Source: Mesorhizobium sp. CA8 | GTDB taxonomy: Bacteria > Pseudomonadota > Alphaproteobacteria > Rhizobiales > Rhizobiaceae | Direction: 5' to 3' | Length of the DNA stretch: 64,000 nucleotides | Assembly: GCF_020164955.1 (NCBI RefSeq) | Contig: NZ_JAIUHG010000001.1 | Span: forward strand, 124,001-188,000 | Part shown: piece by piece, positions 1-9,017 of the stretch | Position numbering within the stretch: the stretch's first letter is position 1 | How the letters are laid out: each line of letters begins with the position of its first letter | Position numbers and translations under genes: made by a program | The notes under the pieces: model-generated | What the model was told of the DNA's origin: nothing | The model's database searches: none | Seen by the model: only the letters and a program-made list of their open reading frames with translations

Positions 1-336
1 TACGCTGCCAATTGCCACTGCTCCAACTGCCGGCGCACGACCGGGTCGGCGTTCAAACCCTTCGCCGGCATCGAGCGCGGCAAGTTTCGTCTCACCGCCG
101 GCGACGACAGGCTACTGATCTTCGGCGACGAGAGCGGCCATGACGCCCATTGCGGCCGATGTGGCTCGCTCCTCTATTCATTGGTGCGTGATGGCGCCTA
201 CGTTCATGTCGCCATGGGAACGTTGATCGACGATCCAGGCATTCGCCCGAGCGCACATATCTTCGTCGGTTCAAAGGCGCCGTGGTTCACGATTACAGAC
301 GATCTGCCGCAATATCGTGAACATGCCGACGGCTGA
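1..336 (+). CDS. GFA-family zinc protein, 3' part
   Basis: The gene enters from the left edge in frame 1, so its start is outside the window. The visible 111 residues have the GFA / CENP-V beta-tent fold signature: a CHCSNC cluster near the start and a CGRCG pair about 50 residues later, both zinc ligands in this family. A second GFA protein lies 1 kb downstream. Family members include glutathione-dependent formaldehyde-activating enzyme, but most have no proven substrate, so no reaction is assigned. Confidence 0.85.
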   Translation, partial: YAANCHCSNCRRTTGSAFKPFAGIERGKFRLTAGDDRLLIFGDESGHDAHCGRCGSLLYSLVRDGAYVHVAMGTLIDDPGIRPSAHIFVGSKAPWFTITDDLPQYREHADG

Positions 337-634
337 AGGCCGGAACCTCCGTCAGCGGAACTTCGTTCTTAGGCACCCTGGGCGCAGGCCTGTCGTCTGG
401 TTCTCGCCAGTCAAGTCTGCGTACCTTTCTGTCGCCGAAGCTTGAAGCCCGGCGCGCCGCGGGGGCGCGTCCACTTCTTGCGCCGGCTATGGAATCAGCT
501 CAGCATTCGGGCTGTGGGATAGAAGCATTTATGGCCGGACGCGGCATAACTGCGACTGACGATCCGGCCACTGGGAAGAACACGTTCCGGGAACGGGCAA
601 GCGAAAACGCTTGATGCTCGAAAGGAACGTTTCG
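337..634. other. Intergenic, nothing recognised
   Basis: About 300 bases between the GFA gene and the secreted protein gene. No convincing ORF, tRNA or strong terminator was seen; the minus-strand ORFs here are low-complexity shadows. The promoter of the downstream gene presumably lies here but no clear -35/-10 pair could be assigned. Confidence 0.4.
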
Positions 635-1012
635 ATGTCTGCTGCCATATCAAGATCGGCCAAAGCCGTTCGACCGGCCGGCCGACTTTTATTCTCCCTC
701 TTCGCTGTTGGAGCCATCTCGGTGCTGGCGCCGCCGGCCATCGCGCACGACGCCCAACCCACGGCGGCCATGCCGCAAGGCTGGAAATACCCATTTGCCT
801 GCTGCGCCAATTTCGACTGCAAGGAGGTGCCGCAGTCGTCCATCAGCGAGCGGCCTGAAGGCTATGTCATAAAGGGCACAGGCGAGGTGGTGGCCTATAG
901 CGACAAGCGGATCAAGAATTCGCCCGACGGCGAGTACCACTGGTGCGCGCACCAGGCCGGACTCGACGCCGGCAAGACCATCTGCCTTTTCGTGCCGCCG
1001 CCCTCTTACTAG
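635..1012 (+). CDS. Secreted cysteine-containing hypothetical protein
   Basis: A 125-residue protein. The ATG at 635 is chosen because AAAGGAA sits about 8 bases upstream; TTG/ATG codons at 611/614 would only lengthen the N-terminus. A basic start and a hydrophobic stretch ending near AIAHD look like a Sec signal peptide, so it is predicted periplasmic. The mature part has a CC, a C four residues later and further Cys residues in WCAHQAG and TICLF, suggesting disulfides. The family is not recognised. A dispersed repeat follows the stop. Confidence 0.7.
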   Translation: MSAAISRSAKAVRPAGRLLFSLFAVGAISVLAPPAIAHDAQPTAAMPQGWKYPFACCANFDCKEVPQSSISERPEGYVIKGTGEVVAYSDKRIKNSPDGEYHWCAHQAGLDAGKTICLFVPPPSY

Positions 1013-1135
1013 AGCAATTCCAGGAAAGTGTGAGCGGTTAAGTTCGGCGCCTTCGCCGTAACCTTCCCTCCGGAATTGCGTAAAAACAAAGAGATAGGGC
1101 GCTTCGCCGTTTCCGTGAAACGGTGGAGCGCACTA
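1011..1135. repeat. Dispersed intergenic palindromic repeat, copy 1
   Basis: Begins AGAGCAATTCCAGGAAA and ends with a long stem (CGCCGTTTC, loop cgt, GAAACGGTG). The same unit recurs at 18672-18771. Such elements are scattered between genes in rhizobial genomes. The distal hairpin could act as a transcription terminator for the preceding gene. Confidence 0.75.
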
Positions 1136-1286
1136 CCTTTACGAGCCGAATGCGAGGCGCGAGAAAGCTTCGAGCGCCGGCATGTTTGCCGAAGCTGCCG
1201 AGAGACAGTTGTCAGGACCGCTTCTTTATGTTGCCCTGCTGCCAGGGGAATCCGGCTTGGCGGCGGACAACGGGAGAGGTGATTTC

Positions 1287-1655
1287 ATGACCATCAGGGG
1301 AAGCTGCCACTGCAAGGCGACAACCTTCGAGGTTACCGACGCGCCGCAGACGGTGACGCAATGTACATGCTCGTTCTGCGCGAAGCGCGGGTCGCTATGG
1401 GCCTATTATGTGCCCTCGCAATTCAAGCTCACAAGTCCGCCGGAGAACGTCTCCTTCTATCGCTGGGGCTCGAAGACCGTGAAGCATGGTTTCTGCGCCA
1501 TTTGCGGTTGCGGCACCTTCACCGAAACGCCTGACTGGTCGACCGGGAAGCCTGATTTCGACAATCCGAAGATCAGCGTCAACTCGCGCCTGTTCGACGA
1601 TTTCGACCTGGACAAAGTCGAGGTGGTGGTCATCGACGGCAAGAACTTGTGGTAG
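1287..1655 (+). CDS. GFA-family zinc-binding protein
   Basis: A 122-residue complete GFA-fold protein. The ATG at 1287 has GGGAGAGG just upstream and gives the family-typical start MTIRGSCHCKA; an ATG at 1182 would add 35 unrelated residues. Zinc motifs are CHC (residues 7-9), CTCSFC around residue 30 and CAICGCG around residue 70. The family includes glutathione-dependent formaldehyde-activating enzyme, but the substrate is unproven. It does not look co-transcribed with its neighbours, being separated by a repeat. Confidence 0.88.
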   Translation: MTIRGSCHCKATTFEVTDAPQTVTQCTCSFCAKRGSLWAYYVPSQFKLTSPPENVSFYRWGSKTVKHGFCAICGCGTFTETPDWSTGKPDFDNPKISVNSRLFDDFDLDKVEVVVIDGKNLW

Positions 1656-1791
1656 AGGCGACGCGGGAACGGCGACCGGGCTTTGCGGCCGCATTGCCGT
1701 TCCGTTTTTCGCCGCATTTCATGTTACAAGGCTGCGGAAGGGCTGATTTGGCGTGGCCGCAACGGCCGCGAATTGGAGAGGGACCAATCTT

Positions 1792-2442
1792 ATGAAGAAG
1801 ACCGTGCTCGTCGTCGTGGCGACGGCTGTGCTGGTGAGCGCCTGCACCACCACCGATCCGTATACCGGCGACCAGAAGATTTCCAACACGGCGGCCGGTG
1901 CCGGCCTTGGCGCGCTGGCAGGCGCCAGCCTTGGTCTGCTCGCCGGCGGCAATGACCGCCGCAACGCCTTGATCGGCGCCGGCATCGGCGCTCTCGCCGG
2001 CGGCGCTATCGGCGCGACCATGGACCAGAACGAGGCCGAGCTCCGCCGTCAGTTGCAGGGCACCGGCGTCAGCGTCACCCGCAGCGGCGACCAGATCATC
2101 CTCAACATGCCGTCCGACATCACCTTCAATGTCGACCAGGACGCGGTGAAGCCGGGCTTCTATCCGGTGCTCAATTCAGTCGCGCTGGTGCTGAAGAAGT
2201 TCCGCCAGACCACGGTGGACGTCTTCGGCCATACCGATTCGACCGGCAGCGATCAGCACAATTTCGACCTGTCGCAGCGGCGCGCGCTTGCCGTCGCCAA
2301 TTACCTTGCCGGCCAGGGCGTCGATCAGCGCCGCTTCGCCGTCACCGGATTCGGCAAGACGCGGCCGATCGCTTCCAATGCGACGGCCCAGGGTCGCGAA
2401 CAGAACCGGCGCGTCGAAATCCAGCTGTCGCCGCTTACCTGA
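1792..2442 (+). CDS. OmpA-family outer-membrane lipoprotein (YiaD-like)
   Basis: A 216-residue protein that anchors the outer membrane to peptidoglycan. The ATG at 1792 follows GGAGAGGG and starts a lipoprotein signal MKKTVLVVV with lipobox VSAC. Next come Gly-rich repeats (GAGLGALAGASLGLLAGG and GAGIGALAGGAIGA), a glycine-zipper membrane segment. The C-terminal half is an OmpA domain with the peptidoglycan motif around FGHTDSTGSDQHN and conserved LSQRRALAVANYL and NRRVEI. A rho-independent terminator follows, so it is probably monocistronic. Confidence 0.92.
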   Translation: MKKTVLVVVATAVLVSACTTTDPYTGDQKISNTAAGAGLGALAGASLGLLAGGNDRRNALIGAGIGALAGGAIGATMDQNEAELRRQLQGTGVSVTRSGDQIILNMPSDITFNVDQDAVKPGFYPVLNSVALVLKKFRQTTVDVFGHTDSTGSDQHNFDLSQRRALAVANYLAGQGVDQRRFAVTGFGKTRPIASNATAQGREQNRRVEIQLSPLT

Positions 2443-2478
2443 GAGAAAACTGCGCCCGGCGGCGCGCCTATCAAAACA

Positions 2479-2504
2479 GACGGCCCCGCACGGGGCCGTT
2501 TTCG
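2479..2504 (+). terminator. Rho-independent terminator after OmpA lipoprotein
   Basis: ACGGCCCC, loop GCA-C, GGGGCCGTTTTCG: an 8-bp GC stem followed by a short T run, about 37 bases after the OmpA-family stop codon. Confidence 0.85.
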
Positions 2505-2695
2505 TTCGGCGAGTCCAAAGACAAATCGGCCGAAGACATAAGCTTATTCTAATTTTCTAATTCATGCTTTTCCAGAACCAGGGAAGGGACTACCATCCTG
2601 CTGTTCCAGAGGGGATGGGGCGGTCAACCGGCCGCGCAATCAGCATCTGCCGCCCCGGTCTTGCACGGCCAGATCAAGGAATCTGGGAGGAATGC

Positions 2696-3304
2696 ATGAT
2701 AAGAACAGCTCGCCTCGGGCGCTGCGGCGTCCTCGCTTTGAGTGGTGTTTTGGGCGCATGGCTTGGAGCCGCCCCGGCGCAGGCCGAGGACGCCAACAAG
2801 GCCGATATCGAGGCCCTGAAGAAATCGCTCGCCAAATATGAGGACTACACCGCCGCGGTGCGGGATCTCTATTTGTCGACTGTCGGCTGCGTCCATTACG
2901 CTGGCGAGAAGATAGACGGCACGATGTATTATCCGAAGGGCGCCATGGGCATCCATTTCGTCAACGTCCCGAGCGTCGGCAAGCCGCTCGACCCGATGAA
3001 GCCCAATGTCCTGATCTACGAGCCGACCAAGAAAGGTTTGAAGCTGGTCGGCGTGGAATGGCTGGTCCCGCTGACGCCGGACACCAAGGAGGTGCCGACG
3101 CTGTTCGGCCAGAAATTCATGGGGCCGATGGAAGGGCATTATCCGCTCATTCCGAGGGAGTTCGTCCACTACGACCTGCATGCCTGGCTGTTCAGGGACA
3201 ATCCGAACGGCATGTTCAGCCCGACGAACCCGAACGTGAAATGCACCAAGGCCGATTTTCCGATGCTGGAAAAGCCGACCAAGATGATGCCGGGACCGAT
3301 GTAG
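2696..3304 (+). CDS. Exported hypothetical protein
   Basis: A 202-residue protein. The ATG at 2696 follows GGGAGGAATGC and begins a signal peptide cleaved near APAQA-ED, so the product is predicted periplasmic. The mature part begins with a short helix rich in K and E, then a beta-rich domain with one Cys (VGCVHY) and repeated Pro-Asn motifs. It resembles a conserved proteobacterial family of unknown function. A strong terminator 20 bases after the stop suggests a single-gene unit. Confidence 0.75.
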   Translation: MIRTARLGRCGVLALSGVLGAWLGAAPAQAEDANKADIEALKKSLAKYEDYTAAVRDLYLSTVGCVHYAGEKIDGTMYYPKGAMGIHFVNVPSVGKPLDPMKPNVLIYEPTKKGLKLVGVEWLVPLTPDTKEVPTLFGQKFMGPMEGHYPLIPREFVHYDLHAWLFRDNPNGMFSPTNPNVKCTKADFPMLEKPTKMMPGPM

Positions 3305-3327
3305 GGCAGGGCCTGCGAAGGACAGCA

Positions 3328-3358
3328 AAAGAAACGGCCCCGCTCGGGGGCCGTTTTC
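3328..3358. terminator. Terminator between convergent genes
   Basis: AAACGGCCCC-GCTC-GGGGGCCGTTTTC: a long GC stem flanked by A and T runs, so it can work in both directions between the exported protein gene and the convergent helicase gene. Confidence 0.85.
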
Positions 3359-3378
3359 ATGTCTGACCGGGCTGGAGC

Positions 3379-4956
3379 TCAGACTTTCGCGACGATCCGC
3401 ATGAAGGCCGGCACGTCGTCGCCGAAGCCGACGGTTGCGTCGTCTCCCTCCTGACGGTGACGGCCGGGCCGGTCGCGCTGCGGCCGGGTATCGGCGCGCT
3501 GCTCGTGCCGGTTGCTCGAGCCCTTGCGGTCGTTCTCGGAACGGATAGCGTCCTTGCGGGCGCGGCGTTCGGCAATGTCTGCCACTTCGGCGACAAGCTG
3601 CTCCTCGCGCGCGACTTCGGGCGCCTCCTCGCGCTTGGTGTGACGCTCCTTCTTGGGCTCGCGCCGGTCCTTGCGGCCCTCGTCCTTGCGGCCGGCCCTA
3701 CGCGGCGCGCCGCGGCCGCGGCGTGGCTGCTCCTCGCCCTCGCTTTCGGTCACGGTCGACAGGTCGCCGTCATGCCATTCGATCTTCGTGCCGATAAGCC
3801 TCTCGATGGCATCGACATATTTGGTGTCCGAGCGGGTGGCGATGGTGAAGGATTTGCCGGAACGTCCGGCCCGGCCGGTGCGGCCGATGCGGTGGACATA
3901 GTCCTCGGCATGGATCGGCACGTCGTAGTTGAAGACGTGGCTGACGTCGGGAATGTCGAGACCGCGCGCGGCGACATCGGAGGCAACGAGGTAGCGCAGT
4001 TTGCCGTCGCGGAAATTGGCAAGCATCTGCATGCGGGCGCGCTGGTCCATGTCGCCATGCAGGGCGCCTGCGTCGAAATCATGTTTCAGCAGCGAGCGGA
4101 AGAGCTCCGACACCTCGACCTTGCGGTTGCAGAAGATGATGGCGTTCTTCAGGTCGGCGTCTTCGGCTTTGATCAGGTTGCGCAGCGTCTCCCGCTTCTC
4201 CCACGGCTTCGTGCCGGACTTCACCAGCCGCTGGACGATGTTGGTCGCAGCCGACGCCGCCTTGGAGACTTCGACGCGCACCGGCGCGTGCAGGAATTTT
4301 TCGGTGAGCTTCGTGATCTCCGGCGGCATGGTCGCCGAAAAGAACAGCGTCTGGCGCGTGAACGGGATCATCTCGCAGATGCGCTCGATATCGGGAATGA
4401 AACCCATGTCGAGCATGCGGTCGGCTTCGTCGATGACGAGGATTTCGACGCCGTTGAGCAAGAGCTTGCCGCGCTCGCGGTGGTCGAGCAGGCGGCCGGG
4501 CGTGGCGATCAGCACATCGGCGCCGCGCTCGAGCTTCTTGTCCTGCTCGTCGAAGGAGACGCCGCCGATCAGAAGCGCGATGTTGAGCTTGTGGTTCTTG
4601 CCGTATTTGACGAAGTTCTCCTCGACCTGAGCGGCGAGCTCGCGCGTTGGTTCGAGGATCAGCGTGCGCGGCATGCGGGCACGGGCGCGGCCCTTTTCCA
4701 GGCGCGTCAGCATCGGCAGCACGAAGGAAGCGGTCTTGCCGGTGCCGGTCTGGGCGATGCCCAGCACGTCCTTGCCGAGCAGAGCGTGCGGGATGGCGCC
4801 GGCCTGGATTGGAGTCGGCTCGGTGTAGCCGGCATCAGTGACTGCGGAGAGGACCTTGGGCGATAGGCCAAGGTCTGTGAACGTCAACGCTTCTTGAGCG
4901 ATCGTGGTGTCTGATGACAAGTGTTTGATGTCTTTGGCTGGTTCGGGAAATCGCAA
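3379..4956 (-). CDS. DEAD-box ATP-dependent RNA helicase
   Basis: An ATP-dependent RNA helicase for rRNA or mRNA remodelling. Motifs in order: Q motif (FTDLGL...TPIQ), motif I AQTGTGKT, Ia PTRELA, Ib TPGRL, II DEAD, III SAT, then the second RecA lobe ending in HRIGRTGRAG. The last 130 residues are a highly basic, disordered RNA-binding tail, as in RhlE/DbpA-type rhizobial helicases. At 525 residues it is normal in size. The start is uncertain: ATG at 4956, or a TTG about 12 codons inside (before SSDTTIAQE) that matches many relatives. Confidence 0.95.
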   Translation of the reverse strand: MRFPEPAKDIKHLSSDTTIAQEALTFTDLGLSPKVLSAVTDAGYTEPTPIQAGAIPHALLGKDVLGIAQTGTGKTASFVLPMLTRLEKGRARARMPRTLILEPTRELAAQVEENFVKYGKNHKLNIALLIGGVSFDEQDKKLERGADVLIATPGRLLDHRERGKLLLNGVEILVIDEADRMLDMGFIPDIERICEMIPFTRQTLFFSATMPPEITKLTEKFLHAPVRVEVSKAASAATNIVQRLVKSGTKPWEKRETLRNLIKAEDADLKNAIIFCNRKVEVSELFRSLLKHDFDAGALHGDMDQRARMQMLANFRDGKLRYLVASDVAARGLDIPDVSHVFNYDVPIHAEDYVHRIGRTGRAGRSGKSFTIATRSDTKYVDAIERLIGTKIEWHDGDLSTVTESEGEEQPRRGRGAPRRAGRKDEGRKDRREPKKERHTKREEAPEVAREEQLVAEVADIAERRARKDAIRSENDRKGSSNRHEQRADTRPQRDRPGRHRQEGDDATVGFGDDVPAFMRIVAKV

Positions 4957-5211
4957 CGGTGTCCGTCACGGCAGGCGCCACGCGCCTGCAAGATTGGCCT
5001 GCAGTTAGGCGCAAGTCCGCGATTTGTCAACAGAAACAGCCGGGAATCCGGCAATTGTGAAGTCGTAACCTTAATTGCGATGCTTAAAGTGCGTCGCATC
5101 GAACGGATTGAGGCTACGCGCTTTAAATCTTTGCTTGACGCATGTCGTATTCCCAAACCGCTGCGCTCTTTTGGGCGACATGCATTGATCGACCGGTATC
5201 GTTGCGCCGGC

Positions 5212-5985
5212 TCAGTAGCGGAACTGCTCGGCCAGGATGCGTTCGTTCCAGGAATGGTTCGGATCGAACAGCAAAGTTGCAGTCGCCGTCGGGGATTCCC
5301 GCACGGTGACGGAAGCCACGGCCTTGACCTCGGTGTGGTCGGCTGCGGCGTTCACCGGGCGCTTTTCGGCTTCCAGTATGTCGAAGCGCACCGTCGCCTT
5401 GTTAGACAGCAGCGCGCCGCGCCAGCGGCGCGGCCGGAAGGGACTGACCGGCGTCAGCGCCAGCAGCGGCGCATCGAGCGGCAGGATCGGCCCATGCGCG
5501 GACAGATTGTACGCGGTGGAGCCGGCGGGCGTCGCAATCATCACGCCGTCGCAGTTCAGCTCCTCCAGCCGCACCTGGCCGTCGACGGTGATGCGGATCT
5601 TCGCGGTCTGGTAGGACTGACGCCACAGCGCCACTTCGTTGATCGCAGGCGCCGAAACGGACTCGCCGTCATGGGTTGCAGCGATCATTTCGAGCGGGCG
5701 TATCGTCTCGGCAACGGCGTTGGCGATGCGTTCCTCGAGCCCGCCGGCGCGATATTCGTTCATCAGGAAGCCGATGGTGCCACGGTTCATGCCGTAGACC
5801 TTCTTGCCCGTGCTCATCGTCTCGCGCAGCGTCTGCAGAAGAAAGCCGTCGCCGCCGAGCGCAATGATGATCTCGGCCTCGGCGACAGGCACCTGCCCAT
5901 AGCGCGCCGACAGACTTTCCAGGGCGGCGCGGGCGTCGTCGGTGTCGGAAGAGACGAAGGCGAAACGGCTGGCGGCTTTGCTCAT
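5212..5985 (-). CDS. nadK: NAD kinase
   Basis: Phosphorylates NAD to NADP with ATP (or polyphosphate) in the cytoplasm; it is essential for NADPH supply. The 257-residue product carries the signature GGDG at about residue 43 followed by FLLQTLR, and the substrate-binding stretch containing NCDGVMIATPAGSTAYN. The start at 5985 has GGGAGCC just upstream; the ATG at 6036 would add 17 Arg/Pro-rich residues not seen in the family. Confidence 0.95.
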   Translation of the reverse strand: MSKAASRFAFVSSDTDDARAALESLSARYGQVPVAEAEIIIALGGDGFLLQTLRETMSTGKKVYGMNRGTIGFLMNEYRAGGLEERIANAVAETIRPLEMIAATHDGESVSAPAINEVALWRQSYQTAKIRITVDGQVRLEELNCDGVMIATPAGSTAYNLSAHGPILPLDAPLLALTPVSPFRPRRWRGALLSNKATVRFDILEAEKRPVNAAADHTEVKAVASVTVRESPTATATLLFDPNHSWNERILAEQFRY

Positions 5986-6671
5986 GGCTCCCGGAGGGCG
6001 ACCATCTGCGGGGCCGCGCCGGCGACGGCGTAGCATGCGCCGCCCACATCTGTGAAGGGTGCTGCGCCGGCCGGCGGGTCACACCCGACAATCGCGCTTC
6101 GTGACAGGCGCGACATGAATGTGATGGCCGCTATGGTTAAGACGCGGCTTAAACACTCGTAAAGCCGGATCGATCATGTTAGCCGACAGTGGATGGGTTG
6201 GCGGGGGCTGGCCAGTCGAGAGACCTGTCTATTGCCGGTAACGCGTCTGATCATAGTCTTCCTGATGATGGGAAGTTTCGCGCTGATGTTCGCTGAACTC
6301 GTGCGTCATTCGGAAGAGATGAGTCAGCGGCCGCAGCCGACGACTTCCCGCTGCGGCGACGCGACGGGAACGCCTTGCCCGCAAAGGGCGCTTTAAAGCG
6401 ATTCCGGGAAACGTGCGAAGCGGTGTCCGTCCGCGGTTGCATCAGCACAAAGGTATGAGCGGTTTGCCGTTCCCATGAGGCGCTTTGGTCTGCGCGGGAA
6501 TGGCATTCGCCAGATATGCGGCGTGAACGGCCCGCGGTCGCGATGACCGCGGCATCTTTCGTGAAATCGCGTGGGACGTCTCCAGCTGGTTGGGTTCCGC
6601 ATGCATTTGCGAGATCGGCGGGGTAGCGAAAACGCGCTCGCTAGATTGCTTAGCAATTCGCCAGGCTCTAT
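5986..6671. other. Long intergenic region with degenerate repeat
   Basis: About 690 bases without a firm gene. Around 6397-6425 the sequence (CGATTCCGGGAAACGTG, then CGAAGCGGT) resembles a decayed copy of the dispersed repeat at 1011. A small hydrophobic ORF at 6193-6396 is possible. No tRNA or clear promoter was identified. Confidence 0.4.
6193..6396 (+). CDS. Possible small membrane protein
   Basis: A 67-residue ORF with one strongly hydrophobic segment (LIIVFLMMGSFALMFAELV), then a polar tail with two Cys. The ribosome site is weak (GTGG). The N-terminal 16 residues look non-coding, so the true start may be internal. No family is recognised. It is reported only because of the membrane segment in an otherwise empty region. 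Confidence 0.25.
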   Translation: MGWRGLASRETCLLPVTRLIIVFLMMGSFALMFAELVRHSEEMSQRPQPTTSRCGDATGTPCPQRAL

Positions 6672-7715
6672 GTGTCTTTCGATTCAACTCCGGGGCGAGT
6701 GCGCTCCGAAAACAAAATCGGCGTGATGATGCATGGAACAAGTCGTAAGGATCGTCGCGCGGTGTTGGTCGCCGGAGGCAGTGGCTTCATAGGCTCGCAT
6801 CTGGCCGATCGTCTCTTGCAGCGCACGGATCTCGACTGCCTTGTTGTGGTCGACAACTTATGGACCGGCTCGCGCCAGAACCTTGCGCACGTTAACGATC
6901 CGCGATTCAGCATCGAGATCGAGGATGCGGAGGTCTTCGCTACCTCGGAACGGTTCGACGAGATTATTCACCTGGCATCGCCCGCTTCACCATGCTGGTA
7001 TATGAGTGATCCGGCTCGCACCATTCGCGCCAATGTCGGCGGTGCTTTCAACCTCCTGGGTTTGCTCAAGCCTGGCGGCCGCTTCTGCTTTTCATCCACC
7101 TCGGAGGTATATGGAGATCCGCAGATCTCCCCACAGCCAGAGAGTTACCGAGGTTCAGTGGATTGCACGGGCCCCAGGTCCTCCTATGACGAAAGCAAGC
7201 GCTGCACGGAAGCGCTGTTGTTCGAGACCCAACGCACGCAAGGTCTCGACGTGAGAGTGGTGCGGCTCTTCAACGTATATGGACCCCGCACGCGTATAGA
7301 TGACGGGCGTGCGATTTCGAACTTCATAAGCCAGGCGCTGACGACTGGAATACTGACAGTCTATGGTGATGGCCTGCAATCGCGCAGCTGGGGTTATGTC
7401 GATGACATCGTCGACGGATTGGAGCGTTTCTTCTGGCGCGACAACATTTCACATCGTGGCCCGCTCAATATCGGCAACAATTGCGAGGTTTCGGTCCTGG
7501 ATATCGCGAAGTTCGTCTGCTCCCTGGTTCCCGGCAGCTCGGTCGTCCATCATGAACCGGTTCCTCAAGATCCGACAAATCGTTGCCCCGACTTGAGATT
7601 GGCCAAGCGTATTCTTCCAGGTTGGGAAGCCGTTACAGATTATCAGGACGGTATTCGACGGACATTTGAGTGGTTCCGGAGCCAGATTGCCACCCCTGCC
7701 GCGGCCCTAGCCTAG
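6672..7715 (+). CDS. Extended SDR NAD-dependent sugar epimerase/decarboxylase
   Basis: An extended short-chain dehydrogenase acting on a nucleotide sugar, closest in style to UDP-glucuronate decarboxylase or dTDP-glucose dehydratase. It shows the Rossmann motif GGSGFIGSHL, the catalytic Ser/Thr in SSTSEVYG and the YxxxK pair in SSYDESKR, then RLFNVYGPR. The start could be ATG 6672 or the ATG pair at 6726/6729, which puts the Rossmann strand closer to the N-terminus as usual. Convergent glf and glycosyltransferases suggest a surface polysaccharide role; the substrate is not determined. Confidence 0.88.
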   Translation: MSFDSTPGRVRSENKIGVMMHGTSRKDRRAVLVAGGSGFIGSHLADRLLQRTDLDCLVVVDNLWTGSRQNLAHVNDPRFSIEIEDAEVFATSERFDEIIHLASPASPCWYMSDPARTIRANVGGAFNLLGLLKPGGRFCFSSTSEVYGDPQISPQPESYRGSVDCTGPRSSYDESKRCTEALLFETQRTQGLDVRVVRLFNVYGPRTRIDDGRAISNFISQALTTGILTVYGDGLQSRSWGYVDDIVDGLERFFWRDNISHRGPLNIGNNCEVSVLDIAKFVCSLVPGSSVVHHEPVPQDPTNRCPDLRLAKRILPGWEAVTDYQDGIRRTFEWFRSQIATPAAALA

Positions 7716-7809
7716 ATCAGGATGACGTTTCGTTGAATCGCCATCCTGATCTAACTCTTTTGTTGGAGCATGTCCGAAAACCGGTTCCACTTTTCGGGAT
7801 CATCCTCTA
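7713..7809. repeat. Intergenic palindromic repeats between convergent genes
   Basis: Two inverted repeats in tandem. The first is a perfect 12-bp pair, TAGATCAGGATG (7713-7724) with CATCCTGATCTA (7742-7753). The second, about 7767-7809, pairs GCATGTCCGAAAA with TTTTCGGGATCAT. Both are common rhizobial intergenic elements. Lying between the epimerase and glf stops, they may terminate transcription from both sides. Confidence 0.75.
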
Positions 7810-7835
7810 GTTGTTAAGAGTTTGGCCGACTTCGC

Positions 7836-9017
7836 TCAGGAAGGCCGTCCTCTCATCGACACCGTCTCCGATCGACCTTCGAGATACGGCACGAAGACGG
7901 TCTCGAATGCCTTGAGCGCCGCGCCGATTGCCTGGTGCATGTCGAGATAGCGGTATGTTCCGAGCCGGCCGCCGAAATGAGTGTTTTGTTCGAGCCGAGC
8001 GCGCGCCAGGTAGCGCTCGTAGATACGTTGGTCGGCGCGGGTGTCGATAGGATAGTAAGGTTCGTCGCTGCGACGAGCAAAACGCGAGAATTCGCGACCG
8101 ATCAGCGTCCTGTTGCCTTCAAATTCACGCTCCGGGTTGAAGTGCCTGAACTCGACGATGCGCGTGTAAGGCACGGCTTGGTCGGCGAAATGCACGATCC
8201 CTGTGCCTTGATAGTCCGGCGTGTCCATATGTTCGAACTCGATGTCGATTGTCCGCCATCCGAGGTCTCCTTCCGCGTAGTCGAAATATCGGTCGATGGC
8301 GCCCGTGTAGGCGATGGGAATATTTTTGGGCAGCGATCCCTTGATCTGGAAGAAATCGACGCCGAGCCTGGTCTCGATCAGCGGGTGCGCAAGCATCTTC
8401 TGGAAGATTGCCGTATAGCCTTCGAGCGGCTGTCCCTGGTATCGATCGTTGAAATAGCCGTCCTCGAATGTGTAGCGCACCGGCAAACGCGCGATGATCT
8501 GCGGCGGAAGCTCGCGCGGGTCGGTCTGCCACTGCTTGGCAGTGTAGCCTCTGATGAGCGCCTCGTAGAGCGGGCGCCCGATAAGGGAGATAGCTTTCTC
8601 CTCGAGATTGGCGGGCTGCCGGTCGCCGAGTTCGGACGATTGCTCGGCAATCAGCGCTCGCGCTTGATCCGGGCTGAGCCGTTTGCCGAAGAACTGGCAG
8701 ATCGTCGCAAGGTTGATCGGCAAGGAATAGATCTGATCGCGATACGACGAAAACGCACGGTGCCGATAGGAGCTGAATTGCGTGAAGGCGTGCAGATAGT
8801 CCCAGACCTCTTTGTTGGATGTATGGAAGAGGTGAGGCCCGTAGCGATGGATCTCGACGCCGGTAGCAGCGTCAGGCTCGGTGTAGGCGTTGCCGCCTAT
8901 GTGCGCGCGTCGATCGATCACCAGCACACGGCGGCCCAGCCTGGTTGCAACACGCTCGGCAAGCGTTGCGCCGTAGAATCCGGCCCCTACGACAAGAAGT
9001 TCGGCGCTATTCAACAT
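7836..9017 (-). CDS. glf: UDP-galactopyranose mutase
   Basis: A flavoenzyme converting UDP-galactopyranose to UDP-galactofuranose for surface polysaccharides. The 393-residue product begins with the FAD-binding VVGAGFYGATLAE, then IDRRAHIGGNAY and HRYGPHLFHT, all signatures of the family; the C-terminal part has GRLGTYRYLDM. The start at 9017 puts the FAD motif near the N-terminus; the ATG at 9209 would add 64 residues that overlap the upstream gene. It overlaps that gene's stop by 7 bases, implying translational coupling. Confidence 0.95.
   Translation of the reverse strand: MLNSAELLVVGAGFYGATLAERVATRLGRRVLVIDRRAHIGGNAYTEPDAATGVEIHRYGPHLFHTSNKEVWDYLHAFTQFSSYRHRAFSSYRDQIYSLPINLATICQFFGKRLSPDQARALIAEQSSELGDRQPANLEEKAISLIGRPLYEALIRGYTAKQWQTDPRELPPQIIARLPVRYTFEDGYFNDRYQGQPLEGYTAIFQKMLAHPLIETRLGVDFFQIKGSLPKNIPIAYTGAIDRYFDYAEGDLGWRTIDIEFEHMDTPDYQGTGIVHFADQAVPYTRIVEFRHFNPEREFEGNRTLIGREFSRFARRSDEPYYPIDTRADQRIYERYLARARLEQNTHFGGRLGTYRYLDMHQAIGAALKAFETVFVPYLEGRSETVSMRGRPS

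Noticed and set aside
3457..4866. 469-residue plus-strand ORF
   Set aside because: Antisense shadow of the DEAD-box helicase; low-complexity, Arg/Ala/Gly-rich product typical of high-GC antisense frames.
4921..6033. 370-residue plus-strand ORF
   Set aside because: Antisense to nadK, no recognisable domain, His/Arg/Gly-rich.
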